From contig JAFQNL010000004.1 in the NCBI GenBank assembly GCA_017395935.1, positions 48,073 through 112,072 on the forward strand: 64,000 nucleotides of DNA, read 5' to 3'. This stretch comes from Oscillospiraceae bacterium (GTDB lineage Bacteria > Bacillota > Clostridia > Oscillospirales > Oscillospiraceae). Position 1 is the stretch's first letter, and every line of letters begins with the position of its first letter. Positions 1 to 7,813 of this stretch are shown one piece after another. Below the pieces are notes generated by a model. It was not told the DNA's origin, did not search any database, and saw nothing but the letters and a program-made list of their open reading frames with translations. The position numbers and the translations under genes are program-made.

Positions 1-1
1 T

Positions 2-673
2 CTGCTCCATCTGGACCCTGCCGCTGTGGAGGAGAGCGTTTGCAGCTATGATATGCCCGAGGTCATCATCTCCCCCTCCGGAGCAAGAAAAACAGTGAAG
101 CTCACTGAGACGACGCAGGCCATTCACGATCTCCGCCTGATTGTTTCCGCTCTCGTTGCTGACAATCAGCTGACTGACGGGGAAGTGGATTTTCTTAATC
201 GGTGGGTCCAGCAGCATCACCACCTTTATGGCCACTACCCTTATGACAAGATCCTGCATACACTGGATGGCGCATTGGCAGACGGCATCCTTGAGCAGCA
301 GGAGCTGGACGAACTGCTGTTGGTCCTCAAAGAGACCCTTGACCCGGTAAAAGAGGCCTGCACCTGCCCTGCTGATCAGGCCCTCACTGTCGCCGGAAAG
401 AATCTCCTGCTGACCGGCGATTTCGAGAGTATCTCTCGCTCCCAATTGGAAAAGCAATTGGCCGAGATGGGAGCTGTGGTCCAAAAGGGCGTGACCCGCA
501 AGACGGATTATCTGATCGTAGGCGGCAAAGGCAGTGCCGCATGGAGCTCCGGCAACTATGGCAACAAAGTCAAAAAGGCTTTGGAACTCCAGGAGAAGGG
601 GTTTTGCGTGCAGATCATCAGAGAGCCGGATTTTCTGGCCGCGATCAAGAAAGATGGTGCGTGCAATGAATGA
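2..673 (+). CDS. BRCT-domain protein, 5' end outside window
   Basis: The reading frame is open to the left window edge, so the true start is not visible; a GTG at 26 is available but need not be the start. The C-terminal ~90 residues form a BRCT domain, with the usual LLLTGDF strand, a helix ending in GA-V, and a DYLIVG strand as in NAD-dependent DNA ligase. The middle part holds two acidic DG-x(4)-E helices (LTDGEVDFL and ADGILEQQEL) resembling a TerB-like helical fold. BRCT domains bind DNA ends or partner proteins. An exonuclease domain might lie upstream, but that cannot be seen. The next gene overlaps this one by 8 bp. The gene probably belongs to the element carrying the integrase at 1399. 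Confidence 0.7.
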   Translation: MLHLDPAAVEESVCSYDMPEVIISPSGARKTVKLTETTQAIHDLRLIVSALVADNQLTDGEVDFLNRWVQQHHHLYGHYPYDKILHTLDGALADGILEQQELDELLLVLKETLDPVKEACTCPADQALTVAGKNLLLTGDFESISRSQLEKQLAEMGAVVQKGVTRKTDYLIVGGKGSAAWSSGNYGNKVKKALELQEKGFCVQIIREPDFLAAIKKDGACNE

Positions 674-1208
674 ACAAGTAACATCCTCTGATATTGGAGC
701 TTCCATGAGCGAACCTGAAAAAATCTACCTCAGTTTAAGGCCTTGGCTCCTGAGCGTACTGCGAGAGCACAACATCCCGGAAGATCAGCTGCAGTTTGCC
801 AAAATGAAAGACTATTGGTCCGCCACACTGGGGAAAGGGCTCCTGTTCCGCATCAAGGTAACAAAGCAGCTCCGACACCTGACCTGCAAGCAGCTTAGCG
901 ACGATCAGCAACACCTGTTCGACGGATTGAAAGTAAGCCAAAACAAAACAGAGCTGAACGAGGGGTTTGTTCGCATTCAGCTCCCTGCCGCAAATATCCC
1001 AGATGCGATGGAGCCTCTTATCAGGACTATTTTACTCAACTATCTCGACTCTTTTACCGCCGAATTTGATTGCTGCTCCCGGTACGAATCCTGCAGTAGC
1101 GCAAAGCATTGCATCCACCCCGATGCCCTGTTCAGTCTCTCTTGCGGGTATCGCCACAAGCTGAGGCAAGGAGTCATTTTCTACGGAAAGAATCGCAACG
1201 TAGACTGA
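666..1208 (+). CDS. Cys-rich conserved protein of integrated element
   Basis: Hypothetical protein of 180 aa. The ATG at 666 overlaps the stop of the BRCT gene, suggesting translational coupling; an internal ATG (MSEPEK) is an alternative start. The C-terminal 50 residues contain five or six cysteines and a histidine (FDCC...SC...KHCIHPD...CGYR), ending in a basic IFYGKNRNVD tail. This looks like a metal-binding or Fe-S module. I associate such tails with mobile-element proteins of Clostridia but cannot name the family. It shares a strand and likely a transcript with the BRCT gene, and a strong terminator follows. Function unknown. Confidence 0.65.
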   Translation: MNEQVTSSDIGASMSEPEKIYLSLRPWLLSVLREHNIPEDQLQFAKMKDYWSATLGKGLLFRIKVTKQLRHLTCKQLSDDQQHLFDGLKVSQNKTELNEGFVRIQLPAANIPDAMEPLIRTILLNYLDSFTAEFDCCSRYESCSSAKHCIHPDALFSLSCGYRHKLRQGVIFYGKNRNVD

Positions 1209-1210
1209 TC

Positions 1211-1238
1211 AAAACCGCAACCGGTTGCGGTTTTGGCA
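1211..1238 (+). terminator. Palindromic terminator after the Cys-rich gene
   Basis: A perfect 24-bp palindrome (arms AAAACCGCAACC / GGTTGCGGTTTT) begins 2 bp after the stop codon at 1208, with the T-run in its right arm. A second hairpin (CTCCCGGTG...CACCGGGAG, 1249-1273) follows. The stretch 1209-1398 otherwise holds only the integrase ribosome site. Confidence 0.7.
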
Positions 1239-1398
1239 AAAAGAAAAACTCCCGGTGTTACCAGCACCGGGAGCGGACAGAGCTGTTACCAGCAGCTCCA
1301 CCATCATACAGAAAGGACCCATGTACCACCAAAGGCACCAGTCTGCCCTTTTATTGTACCATAAGTGGCTGACAGGTGCAAGAAAGGAAGGAAAAATC

Positions 1399-2607
1399 AT
1401 GGCAAAAAGTAAGCTGTTTACTGCGACGCTAACTTTACCGGACGGCACCCGGAAATATTTCCGGGGGAAAACAAAGGCTGAGGCTGAGCGCAAAAAGACG
1501 GAGGCCAAGTACCTGCTGGGCCTCGGAATCCGGATCAACGATACCACCACCTTTGGAGAGTTTGCTGAGCTATGGTATAACGTATACAAAAAGCCCCGGC
1601 TCAAGAGCCCCAATTCCCGGGCGGAGACGCTGAACATCCTCAATAATCATCTCCTGCCCTATCTCACCTATTATACCCTCAAGGAGATCACCCCCGCCCA
1701 CATCCAGCAAGCGATGAACGCGCTGGAAGGCAAGAGCCAAACCCTCAACAAAAAGTCAATGCAATATCTCCGATCCATCTTCCAAACGGCGGTGGACAAT
1801 GGCCTGCTCTACAAAAGCCCGGTGACTAAGTCCATCAAGGCCGAGGGCCGGGAGACAGCGGAAAAGGTGCCGCTGACCACTGAGCAGGCTCAGGTCCTAC
1901 TCAGTGCGGTAAGGGATACCAGAGCATTCCCTTTTGTGTTTCTGGGCCTGAACACCGGCCTGCGCCGTGGAGAGCTGCTGGGCCTCATGTGGGAGGATAT
2001 TGATCTCGATGCCGGGATGATCCACGTGACCCATAACGCTGTATTTGATAAAAACCAGGTGATTGTCAGCGACGATCTAAAAACCACTGCGGCCCGGCGA
2101 TCCGTGCCGCTGCCCCTGCCGCTGACCACATACCTCAGGCAGCGCAAGGTGGACAGCAACTCAGAGTACGTGATCCCCATGCTCAACGGGGAGCCCATGA
2201 CAAAAAACGCATTCCGGGCCATGTGGCGGATCGTGGAGCAGCGGACGGCCGGCGAGGGGAAAGAGCTAGGGAAGTCCCCCCGTAATCACGGGCAGGTAGT
2301 GTATTCCCTGGACTTCCACGTTACCCCGCACCTGCTGCGGCACACGTATATCACGCGGCTCTTCGACGCCGGGCTAGATATTAAGGAAGTGCAGTATCTG
2401 GCCGGGCACAAAACCCCGGATCTCACGCTCAAGGTGTACACCCATTATATGCTTGAGCAGCGCAAAGCCCAGACGGCCGAAAAGATCCACTCCGGATTTG
2501 GGCCGGTCGCCGCTGCCTTTGTTACCCCAGATTCAGGCCAACGCCCGCCCAAACAGGTGCAACACAGGTGCAACACGCAAAGCGAAAAAACCGCTGTAAC
2601 GGGATAG
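1399..2607 (+). CDS. int: Tyrosine recombinase / integrase
   Basis: A 402-aa site-specific recombinase of the phage/ICE integrase family. The N-terminal ~55 residues are an Arm-type DNA-binding domain (DGTRKYFRGKTKAEAE), residues ~50-150 are a SAM-like core-binding domain, and ~155-365 are the catalytic domain. Visible active-site residues are R189 (TGLRR), K228, H311 and R314 (HLLRH), H337 (LAGHK) and the nucleophile Y347 (VYTHY), so the enzyme appears intact. The ATG at 1399 is chosen because AGGAAGG lies just upstream and the Arm domain starts there; the frame is open further upstream without domain content. It reads toward the 3' end of tRNA-Lys 83 bp away, the classical layout for integration into a tRNA gene. 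Confidence 0.93.
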   Translation: MAKSKLFTATLTLPDGTRKYFRGKTKAEAERKKTEAKYLLGLGIRINDTTTFGEFAELWYNVYKKPRLKSPNSRAETLNILNNHLLPYLTYYTLKEITPAHIQQAMNALEGKSQTLNKKSMQYLRSIFQTAVDNGLLYKSPVTKSIKAEGRETAEKVPLTTEQAQVLLSAVRDTRAFPFVFLGLNTGLRRGELLGLMWEDIDLDAGMIHVTHNAVFDKNQVIVSDDLKTTAARRSVPLPLPLTTYLRQRKVDSNSEYVIPMLNGEPMTKNAFRAMWRIVEQRTAGEGKELGKSPRNHGQVVYSLDFHVTPHLLRHTYITRLFDAGLDIKEVQYLAGHKTPDLTLKVYTHYMLEQRKAQTAEKIHSGFGPVAAAFVTPDSGQRPPKQVQHRCNTQSEKTAVTG

Positions 2608-2638
2608 CTCGTTCTTTCCCTCGCAAAAGCGCAAAGAA

Positions 2639-2686
2639 AAAAAGGTTTTGAAATCAGCCAGTGAAGGCCAATTTCAAAACCTTTTT
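2639..2686. terminator. Bidirectional terminator between int and tRNA-Lys
   Basis: A 16-bp perfect inverted repeat (AAAAAGGTTTTGAAAT / ATTTCAAAACCTTTTT) with a 16-nt loop. A-runs on the left and T-runs on the right let it end both the integrase transcript (+) and the five-tRNA transcript (-). Confidence 0.85.
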
Positions 2687-2689
2687 AGA

Positions 2690-2762
2690 TGACCCGTCCG
2701 GGGCTCGAACCCGGGACACCCTGCTTAAAAGGCAGGTGCTCTACCGACTGAGCTAACGGATC
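2690..2762 (-). tRNA. tRNA-Lys (TTT)
   Basis: Cloverleaf with acceptor GATCCGT/ACGGGTC, anticodon loop CTTTTAA and T-loop GTTCGAG. No CCA is encoded. It is the last tRNA of the operon, and its 3' end faces the integrase, making it the probable attachment gene of the element on the left. Confidence 0.95.
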
Positions 2763-2784
2763 GTATTGACTTGGAGGGGGAAAA

Positions 2785-2856
2785 CTGGGATGGCGGGATT
2801 CGAACCCACGGATGCGGGAGTCAAAGTCCCGTGCCTTACCGCTTGGCGACATCCCA
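2785..2856 (-). tRNA. tRNA-Gln (TTG)
   Basis: Acceptor TGGGATG/CATCCCA, anticodon loop CTTTGAC and T-loop GTTCGAA. No CCA encoded. Fourth tRNA of the Gly-Arg-His-Gln-Lys operon. Confidence 0.95.
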
Positions 2857-2924
2857 CCGAAAAAACAAAGGACCAGCGAGGGAATTCTACCGCGCTGGCC
2901 GCTTCCCTGCCACGCAGGAAGGAG

Positions 2925-2999
<75 letters not shown>

Positions 3000-3070
3000 A
3001 TATGTTTGCTGTAACGAACTGGTCAGACTCCAGCCGACGGCCATGGGCCAAAACATGGAGCCAGACATAG

Positions 3071-3144
<74 letters not shown>

Positions 3145-3147
3145 ATA

Positions 3148-3221
3148 TGGAGCGGGTGATGGGAATCGAACCCACGCGACCAGCTTGGAAGGCTGGGATT
3201 CTACCATTGAACTACACCCGC
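3148..3221 (-). tRNA. tRNA-Gly (TCC), CCA encoded
   Basis: Acceptor GCGGGTG/CACCCGC, anticodon loop CTTCCAA, discriminator T followed by an encoded CCA. It is the first tRNA of this operon, lying just after the promoter at 3242-3271. Confidence 0.95.
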
Positions 3222-3241
3222 AAGCCGTTACCAGCTCGACT

Positions 3242-3271
3242 ATCTTAGCACAGCTCGCGGGCGTTTGTCAA
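3242..3271 (-). promoter_or_regulatory. Promoter of first tRNA operon
   Basis: On the minus strand, TTGACA (3266-3271) and TAAGAT (3242-3247) are separated by 18 bp, about 20 bp before tRNA-Gly. This is the only good sigma-70-type promoter ahead of the five tRNAs. Confidence 0.8.
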
Positions 3272-3305
3272 TAGTTAATTTTCAAATTATTCCGGTCTCC
3301 TCCGG

Positions 3306-4370
3306 TCAGAGGGCCTTGTCACAGTAGGCGCAGCAGTCTACGCCGCCGATCTTTTTGATCAGAACGGGCAGGTAGCCGCCCTCGGTCTGGGTAATACAGT
3401 TGGGGTTATGACAGACGGGCTTGGTTCCGATCTCCACAGGCGGAGGCATCCGGTGGCCCTGGTTGGCCAGATCCATCAGCAGGGCCATACGGGCATACAT
3501 ACCATAGCGGGCCTGCTCAAAGTAGGCGGCTCTGGGGTCGTCGTCCACGTCCACGGCGATCTCGTCCACCCGGGGCAGGGGGTGCATGACCAGCAGATCA
3601 GGCTTGGCCCGGTTCAGCTTCCGCCGGTTGAGGACGTAGACGCCTTTGACCCGCTCATATTCCAGCGGGTCAATAAAGCGCTCCCGCTGAATTCGGGTCA
3701 TATAGAGCACATCCAGCATGGGGATAACCGACTCCATGCCCGAGACCTCAGTGAACCACATTTTGTTCTCCTGCATGAAGGCCCGCATATAGTCGGGGAT
3801 GGCCAGCTCCCGGGGGCTGATGAGGTAGAAGCGGATATTCTGAAACTTGGCCAGGGCCTTAATCAGCGAGTGGACGGTACGGCCGTTTTTCAGGTCGCCG
3901 CAGAGGCCCACTGCCAGCCCATCCACCCCGCCTCTGAGTCGAGTAATGGTGGTCAGGTCGGCCAGCGTCTGGGTGGGGTGCATATGTCCGCCGTCGCCAG
4001 CGTTGATCACCGGCACCTCGGAGTAGAGGCTGGCTGCCAGCGCCGCTCCCTCTCTGGGGTTTCGCATAACGATCACGTCGGAGTAGGCCGATACCATTTT
4101 AATCGTGTCCTTCAGCGTCTCTCCCTTGGCAGTCGAGGAGCTCTTGGGGTCGGCAAAGCCAAAGACGGTGCCGCCCAGCCGGAGCATAGCCGTCTGAAAG
4201 GAGAAGTTGGTCCGGGTGGAGGGCTCGAAAAAGAGACTGGCCTGCAGCTTGCCCCGGCAGGCGTCCAGAAACTCGTTGGGTGCGTCCATGATTTTCTCTG
4301 CCCGGGCGTAGAGTGTCTCCCACTCCTGGCGGCTCAGGTCGCCAAAGTCAATCAGATGTCGAAAGCTCAT
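3306..4370 (-). CDS. pyrB: Aspartate carbamoyltransferase with fused C-terminal zinc ribbon
   Basis: Catalyses carbamoyl phosphate plus aspartate to N-carbamoylaspartate, the first committed pyrimidine step, in the cytoplasm. Residues 1-~305 are a complete PyrB: carbamoyl-phosphate loop STRTNF (51-56), HPTQTLADL, and MHPLPRVDEI. After ~305, in place of a normal PyrB end, comes a four-cysteine module (CHNPNC...CCAYC) like the zinc domain of the regulatory chain PyrI. The total of 354 aa exceeds the ~305-310 of simple PyrB. The start at 4370 is preferred over 4400 because GAGGGGAG lies at correct spacing. It is monocistronic, with no pyrI or other pyr gene in the window. The zinc tail probably gives built-in trimer contacts that PyrI otherwise supplies (inference). 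Confidence 0.93.
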   Translation of the reverse strand: MSFRHLIDFGDLSRQEWETLYARAEKIMDAPNEFLDACRGKLQASLFFEPSTRTNFSFQTAMLRLGGTVFGFADPKSSSTAKGETLKDTIKMVSAYSDVIVMRNPREGAALAASLYSEVPVINAGDGGHMHPTQTLADLTTITRLRGGVDGLAVGLCGDLKNGRTVHSLIKALAKFQNIRFYLISPRELAIPDYMRAFMQENKMWFTEVSGMESVIPMLDVLYMTRIQRERFIDPLEYERVKGVYVLNRRKLNRAKPDLLVMHPLPRVDEIAVDVDDDPRAAYFEQARYGMYARMALLMDLANQGHRMPPPVEIGTKPVCHNPNCITQTEGGYLPVLIKKIGGVDCCAYCDKAL

Positions 4371-4536
4371 GGAATTTTCTCCCCTCATCTCATAGTTCAT
4401 TTCATTTTATCACGTCCCGGAGCCGGAGACAAGAGGGGAGGTCGTCTTTCCTGCCGCCGGTGCCTCCCGTCTTTGGGTATGAAGGGCCGCTCTTTTTCCC
4501 ATCCTAAGAGGGAGACTACCTGACAGGAGGATCCCT

Positions 4537-5100
4537 ATGACGCTCATCGCTCTCTTTTTTCTCGCCTCTGCCGCCGGTTTTCTGCTGGAGGTGGGCTATG
4601 CCCGGCTCATGAATCTGCCCCGGACGGGGCGGAAGTGTCTGCTCTTCTTTCCCCTCTGCCCGGTCTACGGGGCGGCGGCGGTGGTGCTGACCCTGCTGCC
4701 GGAGGAGCTCCGGTCGGTTCCGGCCCTGTTCGCTCTGCTGGGCGGCTGTCTTGCCACGGCAACGGAGTATCTCTTCTCCCTGTACTACGAAAAGCGCTGG
4801 CACGTCCGATTCTGGGACTACTCCCAGCTCCCCTTTCAGCTGGCCGGTCGAGTCTCGCTGATCTTTTCCCTGATCTGGGGCGGACTTATTCTTCTCTGCT
4901 TCCCGCCCCTTCTGGCTCTGGCCGGCCAACTGGTGGGGATACTCTCCCCCGCCCTTCTCGCCGGACTGGTCTGGGCCTTCTGCTTTGACTGGATGGTGAC
5001 CGGGCTGCTGCTGCGCCGGACCGGGGACCGGCAGCGGCTGCGCTGGTGGCTGAGCCAGCCGGGACCCGGCCATGGACAGGAGCGCTTTCCTATATTATAA
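4537..5100 (+). CDS. CmpB-type (putative ABC transporter type IV) membrane protein
   Basis: A 187-aa integral membrane protein with about five hydrophobic segments (first at residues 3-20, last near 150-168). The motif WDYSQLPFQLAGRVSLIFS, followed by a WG-containing helix, is the signature of PF06541, a Firmicutes family named for an inferred ABC-transporter role that is not firmly shown. A ribosome site (GACAGGAGG) precedes ATG 4537. The next gene starts 29 bp downstream on the same strand, so the two may be cotranscribed. The actual function is unknown; nothing else in the neighbourhood encodes an ABC transporter. Confidence 0.75.
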   Translation: MTLIALFFLASAAGFLLEVGYARLMNLPRTGRKCLLFFPLCPVYGAAAVVLTLLPEELRSVPALFALLGGCLATATEYLFSLYYEKRWHVRFWDYSQLPFQLAGRVSLIFSLIWGGLILLCFPPLLALAGQLVGILSPALLAGLVWAFCFDWMVTGLLLRRTGDRQRLRWWLSQPGPGHGQERFPIL

Positions 5101-5129
5101 TGTAGAAAAGCCTATGAGGAGGTCTTTCT

Positions 5130-5645
5130 ATGCTGATCAAGCCCTTTCGCCAGGCCCTGCCCCGGCTCCATCCTTCCGTCCTTGCCGCCGAGACGGCCGC
5201 CGTCATCGGAGACGTGACCCTGAGCGAGGGGGTCAGCCTCTGGTACGGAGCGGTGCTTCGGGGGGACGTGGGCCGGATCTCGGTGGGGGCCGGCAGCAAT
5301 ATTCAGGACAACGCCGTTCTTCACTGCGACCGGGGCCGGCCATGCGTGCTGGGGGCCGGGGTGACGGTGGGGCATAACGCCGTGGTCCACTCGGCTATGG
5401 TGGCTGACCATGTGATTGTGGGCATGGGCGCCACGCTGCTGTCCGGCTGCGTAATCGGACCGCAGTGTATAATTGGCGGCGGCGCACTGGTCCCGGGCAA
5501 TCTGGTCGCCCCTCCGGGCAGTTTGATTCTGGGCGTTCCGGCCAAGGTGGTCCGGCAGCTGACGGCTCAGGAGCTGGACAAGTGCCTTGAAAGCGCCCAG
5601 CATTACCGGCAGCTGGCTCAGGAGAGCTTTGGCGCTCAGGTCTGA
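5130..5645 (+). CDS. Gamma-class carbonic anhydrase family protein (hexapeptide fold)
   Basis: A 171-aa left-handed beta-helix protein of the YrdA/CaiE/gamma-carbonic anhydrase family, close to the usual length. Hexapeptide-type repeats run from residue 20 to 135 (VSLWYGAVLRGDVG, NIQDNAVLHC, VTVGHNAVVHS). The histidines in LHC, VGHN and VVHS match the three zinc ligands at trimer interfaces. It probably hydrates CO2 or acts as an acyltransferase-like protein; the family has members of both kinds. Start ATG 5130 is preceded by GAGGAGG. Likely cotranscribed with the membrane protein upstream. Confidence 0.85.
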   Translation: MLIKPFRQALPRLHPSVLAAETAAVIGDVTLSEGVSLWYGAVLRGDVGRISVGAGSNIQDNAVLHCDRGRPCVLGAGVTVGHNAVVHSAMVADHVIVGMGATLLSGCVIGPQCIIGGGALVPGNLVAPPGSLILGVPAKVVRQLTAQELDKCLESAQHYRQLAQESFGAQV

Positions 5646-5723
5646 GCTTTTTTTCTCCCGCCGGGTATATTTCTCCCCGGAGGCCGCCATACTATCCTTG
5701 CCATCGCAAAGGAGGTATGAGCT

Positions 5724-5906
5724 ATGGACAAGATCAACAACAACATTCAGTGCAGCGTCAATACCTGCGCCTACCACGCCGACGTGCAGGACTACTGCAC
5801 CCTCAACAGCATCAAGGTAGGCTGCTGCTCTCCCCAGCCCAAGAGCTGCGACTGCACCGAATGCGCTTCCTTTAAGGCCAGAAAGGGCGGCTCCTGCTGC
5901 CGCTGA
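5724..5906 (+). CDS. DUF1540 small cysteine-rich protein
   Basis: A 60-aa protein with eleven cysteines: CSVNTCAYH, YCTLNSIKVGCC, CDCTECASF and a CC near the C terminus. This matches DUF1540, a small Firmicutes family, common in spore formers, whose Cys pattern suggests metal binding. Start ATG 5724 follows AAGGAGG. It is followed directly by a strong terminator. No partner is evident; the function is unknown. Confidence 0.88.
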   Translation: MDKINNNIQCSVNTCAYHADVQDYCTLNSIKVGCCSPQPKSCDCTECASFKARKGGSCCR

Positions 5907-5927
5907 GCTTCCGGTCTGAGGAAGGAA

Positions 5928-5964
5928 ACCGCCGCCCTCTCTCGGAGGGCGGCGGTCTTTTTTC
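5928..5964 (+). terminator. Terminator after DUF1540 gene
   Basis: GC-rich hairpin (ACCGCCGCCCTC / GAGGGCGGCGGT) followed by seven T, ending the + strand unit and separating it from the convergent HD gene. Confidence 0.9.
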
Positions 5965-5970
5965 GTTTAT

Positions 5971-6552
5971 TTATTCTGTCAGCGCGGCCATGTACGCGCC
6001 AATGGCCTGTTCGTCAGCCTTCATAGCCTGAAGGGTCCGCTCCTGCAGCAGGGCCAGATCCCAGCCCAACAGCTGGGCGCCCTGGGTAATTACCTCCCGG
6101 GAGCAGCCGGCGGCAAACTTCTTGTCCTTGAACTTCTTTTTCAGGCTCTTGAGCTCCATATCCTGCACGCTTTTGGAAGGGCGCATGAGGGCGGCGGCGT
6201 AGATCAGGCCGGTCAGCTCATCGGCGGCGTAGAGGACCTTCTCCATCTCATGTTCCGGCTTGATCTCCACCTGATGGCCCCAGCCGTGGCTGGCAGTGGC
6301 CCGGATCAGCCGCTCCTCCAGCCCCCGCTCTCTCATAATCTGCTGGCTCCGGATACAGTGTTCCTCCGGATACAGCTCAAAGTCCAGATCGTGGAGCAGA
6401 CCTACCATGGCCCAGAAATCGGCCTCCTCGCCGTAGCCCAGCTCCCGGGCGTACCATCTCATAACACCCTCTACCGTCAGAGCATGGCGGATATGGAAGG
6501 GGTCCTTGTTATACTCTTTCAGCAGGGAAAGGGCTTCTTCTCTTGTCAGCAT
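5971..6552 (-). CDS. HD-domain hydrolase
   Basis: A 193-aa HD-superfamily phosphohydrolase. The metal-binding histidine HIRHA is near residue 20-23, the HD pair is at 54-55 (LLHDLDF), a further His pair lies in TASHGWGHQ near 85-89, and an Asp in YAADELTG near 110. This is the layout of small HDIG/HDOD-like proteins acting on nucleotides or phosphate esters; the substrate cannot be told. ATG 6552 has a GAAAGGAATG-type site. It lies 35 bp after mnmA on the same strand and may be read with it. Convergent with the DUF1540 gene. Confidence 0.85.
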   Translation of the reverse strand: MLTREEALSLLKEYNKDPFHIRHALTVEGVMRWYARELGYGEEADFWAMVGLLHDLDFELYPEEHCIRSQQIMRERGLEERLIRATASHGWGHQVEIKPEHEMEKVLYAADELTGLIYAAALMRPSKSVQDMELKSLKKKFKDKKFAAGCSREVITQGAQLLGWDLALLQERTLQAMKADEQAIGAYMAALTE

Positions 6553-6587
6553 AGCCGTTACATTCCTTTCTTTCTTTCGGTCCGGGG

Positions 6588-7649
6588 TTAGAGAATGGTG
6601 CCGCCGCAGACCACCGTATCCCCCTCATAGAGGACGATGGCCTGTCCCGGGGTGGCGGCCCGCTGGGGCTGGTCAAACCGGGCCAGCAGCTCGCTCTCCC
6701 CTGTCTGGATGACGGTGCAGGGGGCCAGCGTCTGGCTGTGCCGGGTCTTGCCCATCAGCCGGACCGGCCCGCTCAGGCTGTCGCAGGCCAGAAAATTCAC
6801 CGCTCCGGCCCGGACGGAGGTGGTATAGAGCTCCTCGTTGCTGCCCAGCGTGACGGTATTGGACCGGGGGTCCTTCCCCGTCACATAGACCCGGCGGCCC
6901 AGGGCCACATTCAGTCCCCGGCGCTGACCCAGCGTATAGCGGACGTGACCCCGGTGCCGGCCCAGCACATTGCCCTCCCGGTCCAGAAAGTCTCCTTCCG
7001 GCCAGCACGTTCCGGTATACCGCTCCAGAAACGCTCCGTAATCCCCGTCGGGGATAAAGCAGATATCCTGACTGTCCTTCTTCATGGCGTTGTCCAGTCC
7101 GGCATCGCCGGCCAGCTGGCGGACCTGATCCTTGGTCAGGTCACCCAACGGGAAGAGAATCCGGCTGAGCTGGTCGGAAGTCAGGCTGTAGAGGAAGTAG
7201 CTCTGGTCCTTCTGCGGGTCCCGTCCCCGCTGGAGCAGATACCGATCCCCCTGCCGCTGGATCCGGGCATAGTGTCCGGTGGCCACATAGGGGATCTGCC
7301 GCCGGGCGGCCTCAGCCAGCAGGACGAGGAACTTTACCTCCCGGTTGCAGCGGATACAGGGATTGGGAGTCAGGCCCTGCTCATAGCTGTGGACGAAATA
7401 GTCTTGAACCTGCCGGGCAAAGAGACTCCGTCCATCCGACCAGCTATGCGCCACGCCCATCCGGTCAGCAGACCGGGCGGCCTCCCGGATACTGTCCTCA
7501 CCGCCGCAGACCCCGTCTGTCAGCAGCAGCGTATGGCCAAAGACCTGATAGCCCTCCGCCTTCAGCAGCGCCACCGCCGCCGAACTGTCCACGCCGCCGC
7601 TCATACCTACCAGCACCTGCCGCTTGCCATATTCTTCCACAGCCTTCAC
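6588..7649 (-). CDS. mnmA: tRNA-specific 2-thiouridylase
   Basis: Inserts sulfur at C2 of U34 in tRNA-Lys, -Gln and -Glu, using ATP and a persulfide. The 353-aa product has the normal length. The PP-loop ATP motif GMSGGVDSS is at ~15-23, the conserved NPCIRCN holds C101, and DSQDICF holds C197, matching the E. coli C102/C199 pair. A C-terminal beta-barrel follows. It is divergent from rpe, with 164 bp between the starts. Two of its expected substrates, tRNA-Lys(TTT) and tRNA-Gln(TTG), are encoded in the operon at 2.7-3.2 kb. Confidence 0.96.
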   Translation of the reverse strand: MKAVEEYGKRQVLVGMSGGVDSSAAVALLKAEGYQVFGHTLLLTDGVCGGEDSIREAARSADRMGVAHSWSDGRSLFARQVQDYFVHSYEQGLTPNPCIRCNREVKFLVLLAEAARRQIPYVATGHYARIQRQGDRYLLQRGRDPQKDQSYFLYSLTSDQLSRILFPLGDLTKDQVRQLAGDAGLDNAMKKDSQDICFIPDGDYGAFLERYTGTCWPEGDFLDREGNVLGRHRGHVRYTLGQRRGLNVALGRRVYVTGKDPRSNTVTLGSNEELYTTSVRAGAVNFLACDSLSGPVRLMGKTRHSQTLAPCTVIQTGESELLARFDQPQRAATPGQAIVLYEGDTVVCGGTIL

Positions 7650-7733
7650 CTTCTTTCTCCCTTATTCTGCTATAGTTAGTAACACTATATCCTGTTTTGG
7701 GAAAGTTTTCAACTGTTTCATTTCCCTTCTTTC

Positions 7734-7762
7734 TTGCCAACGCATATTCCCCGGGTTATAAT
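7734..7762 (+). promoter_or_regulatory. Promoter of rpe
   Basis: TTGCCA (7734-7739) and a perfect TATAAT (7757-7762) with 17-bp spacing, 51 bp upstream of ATG 7814. Confidence 0.75.
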
Positions 7763-7813
7763 AGAGAAAACAGACCAATTGATCTAACTATTACGAGAAC
7801 AGGAGATGTCCCT

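Noticed and set aside
1225-1398. Upstream extension of the integrase frame
   Set aside because: It passes through two hairpins and lacks domain content; AGGAAGG just before 1399 marks the start.
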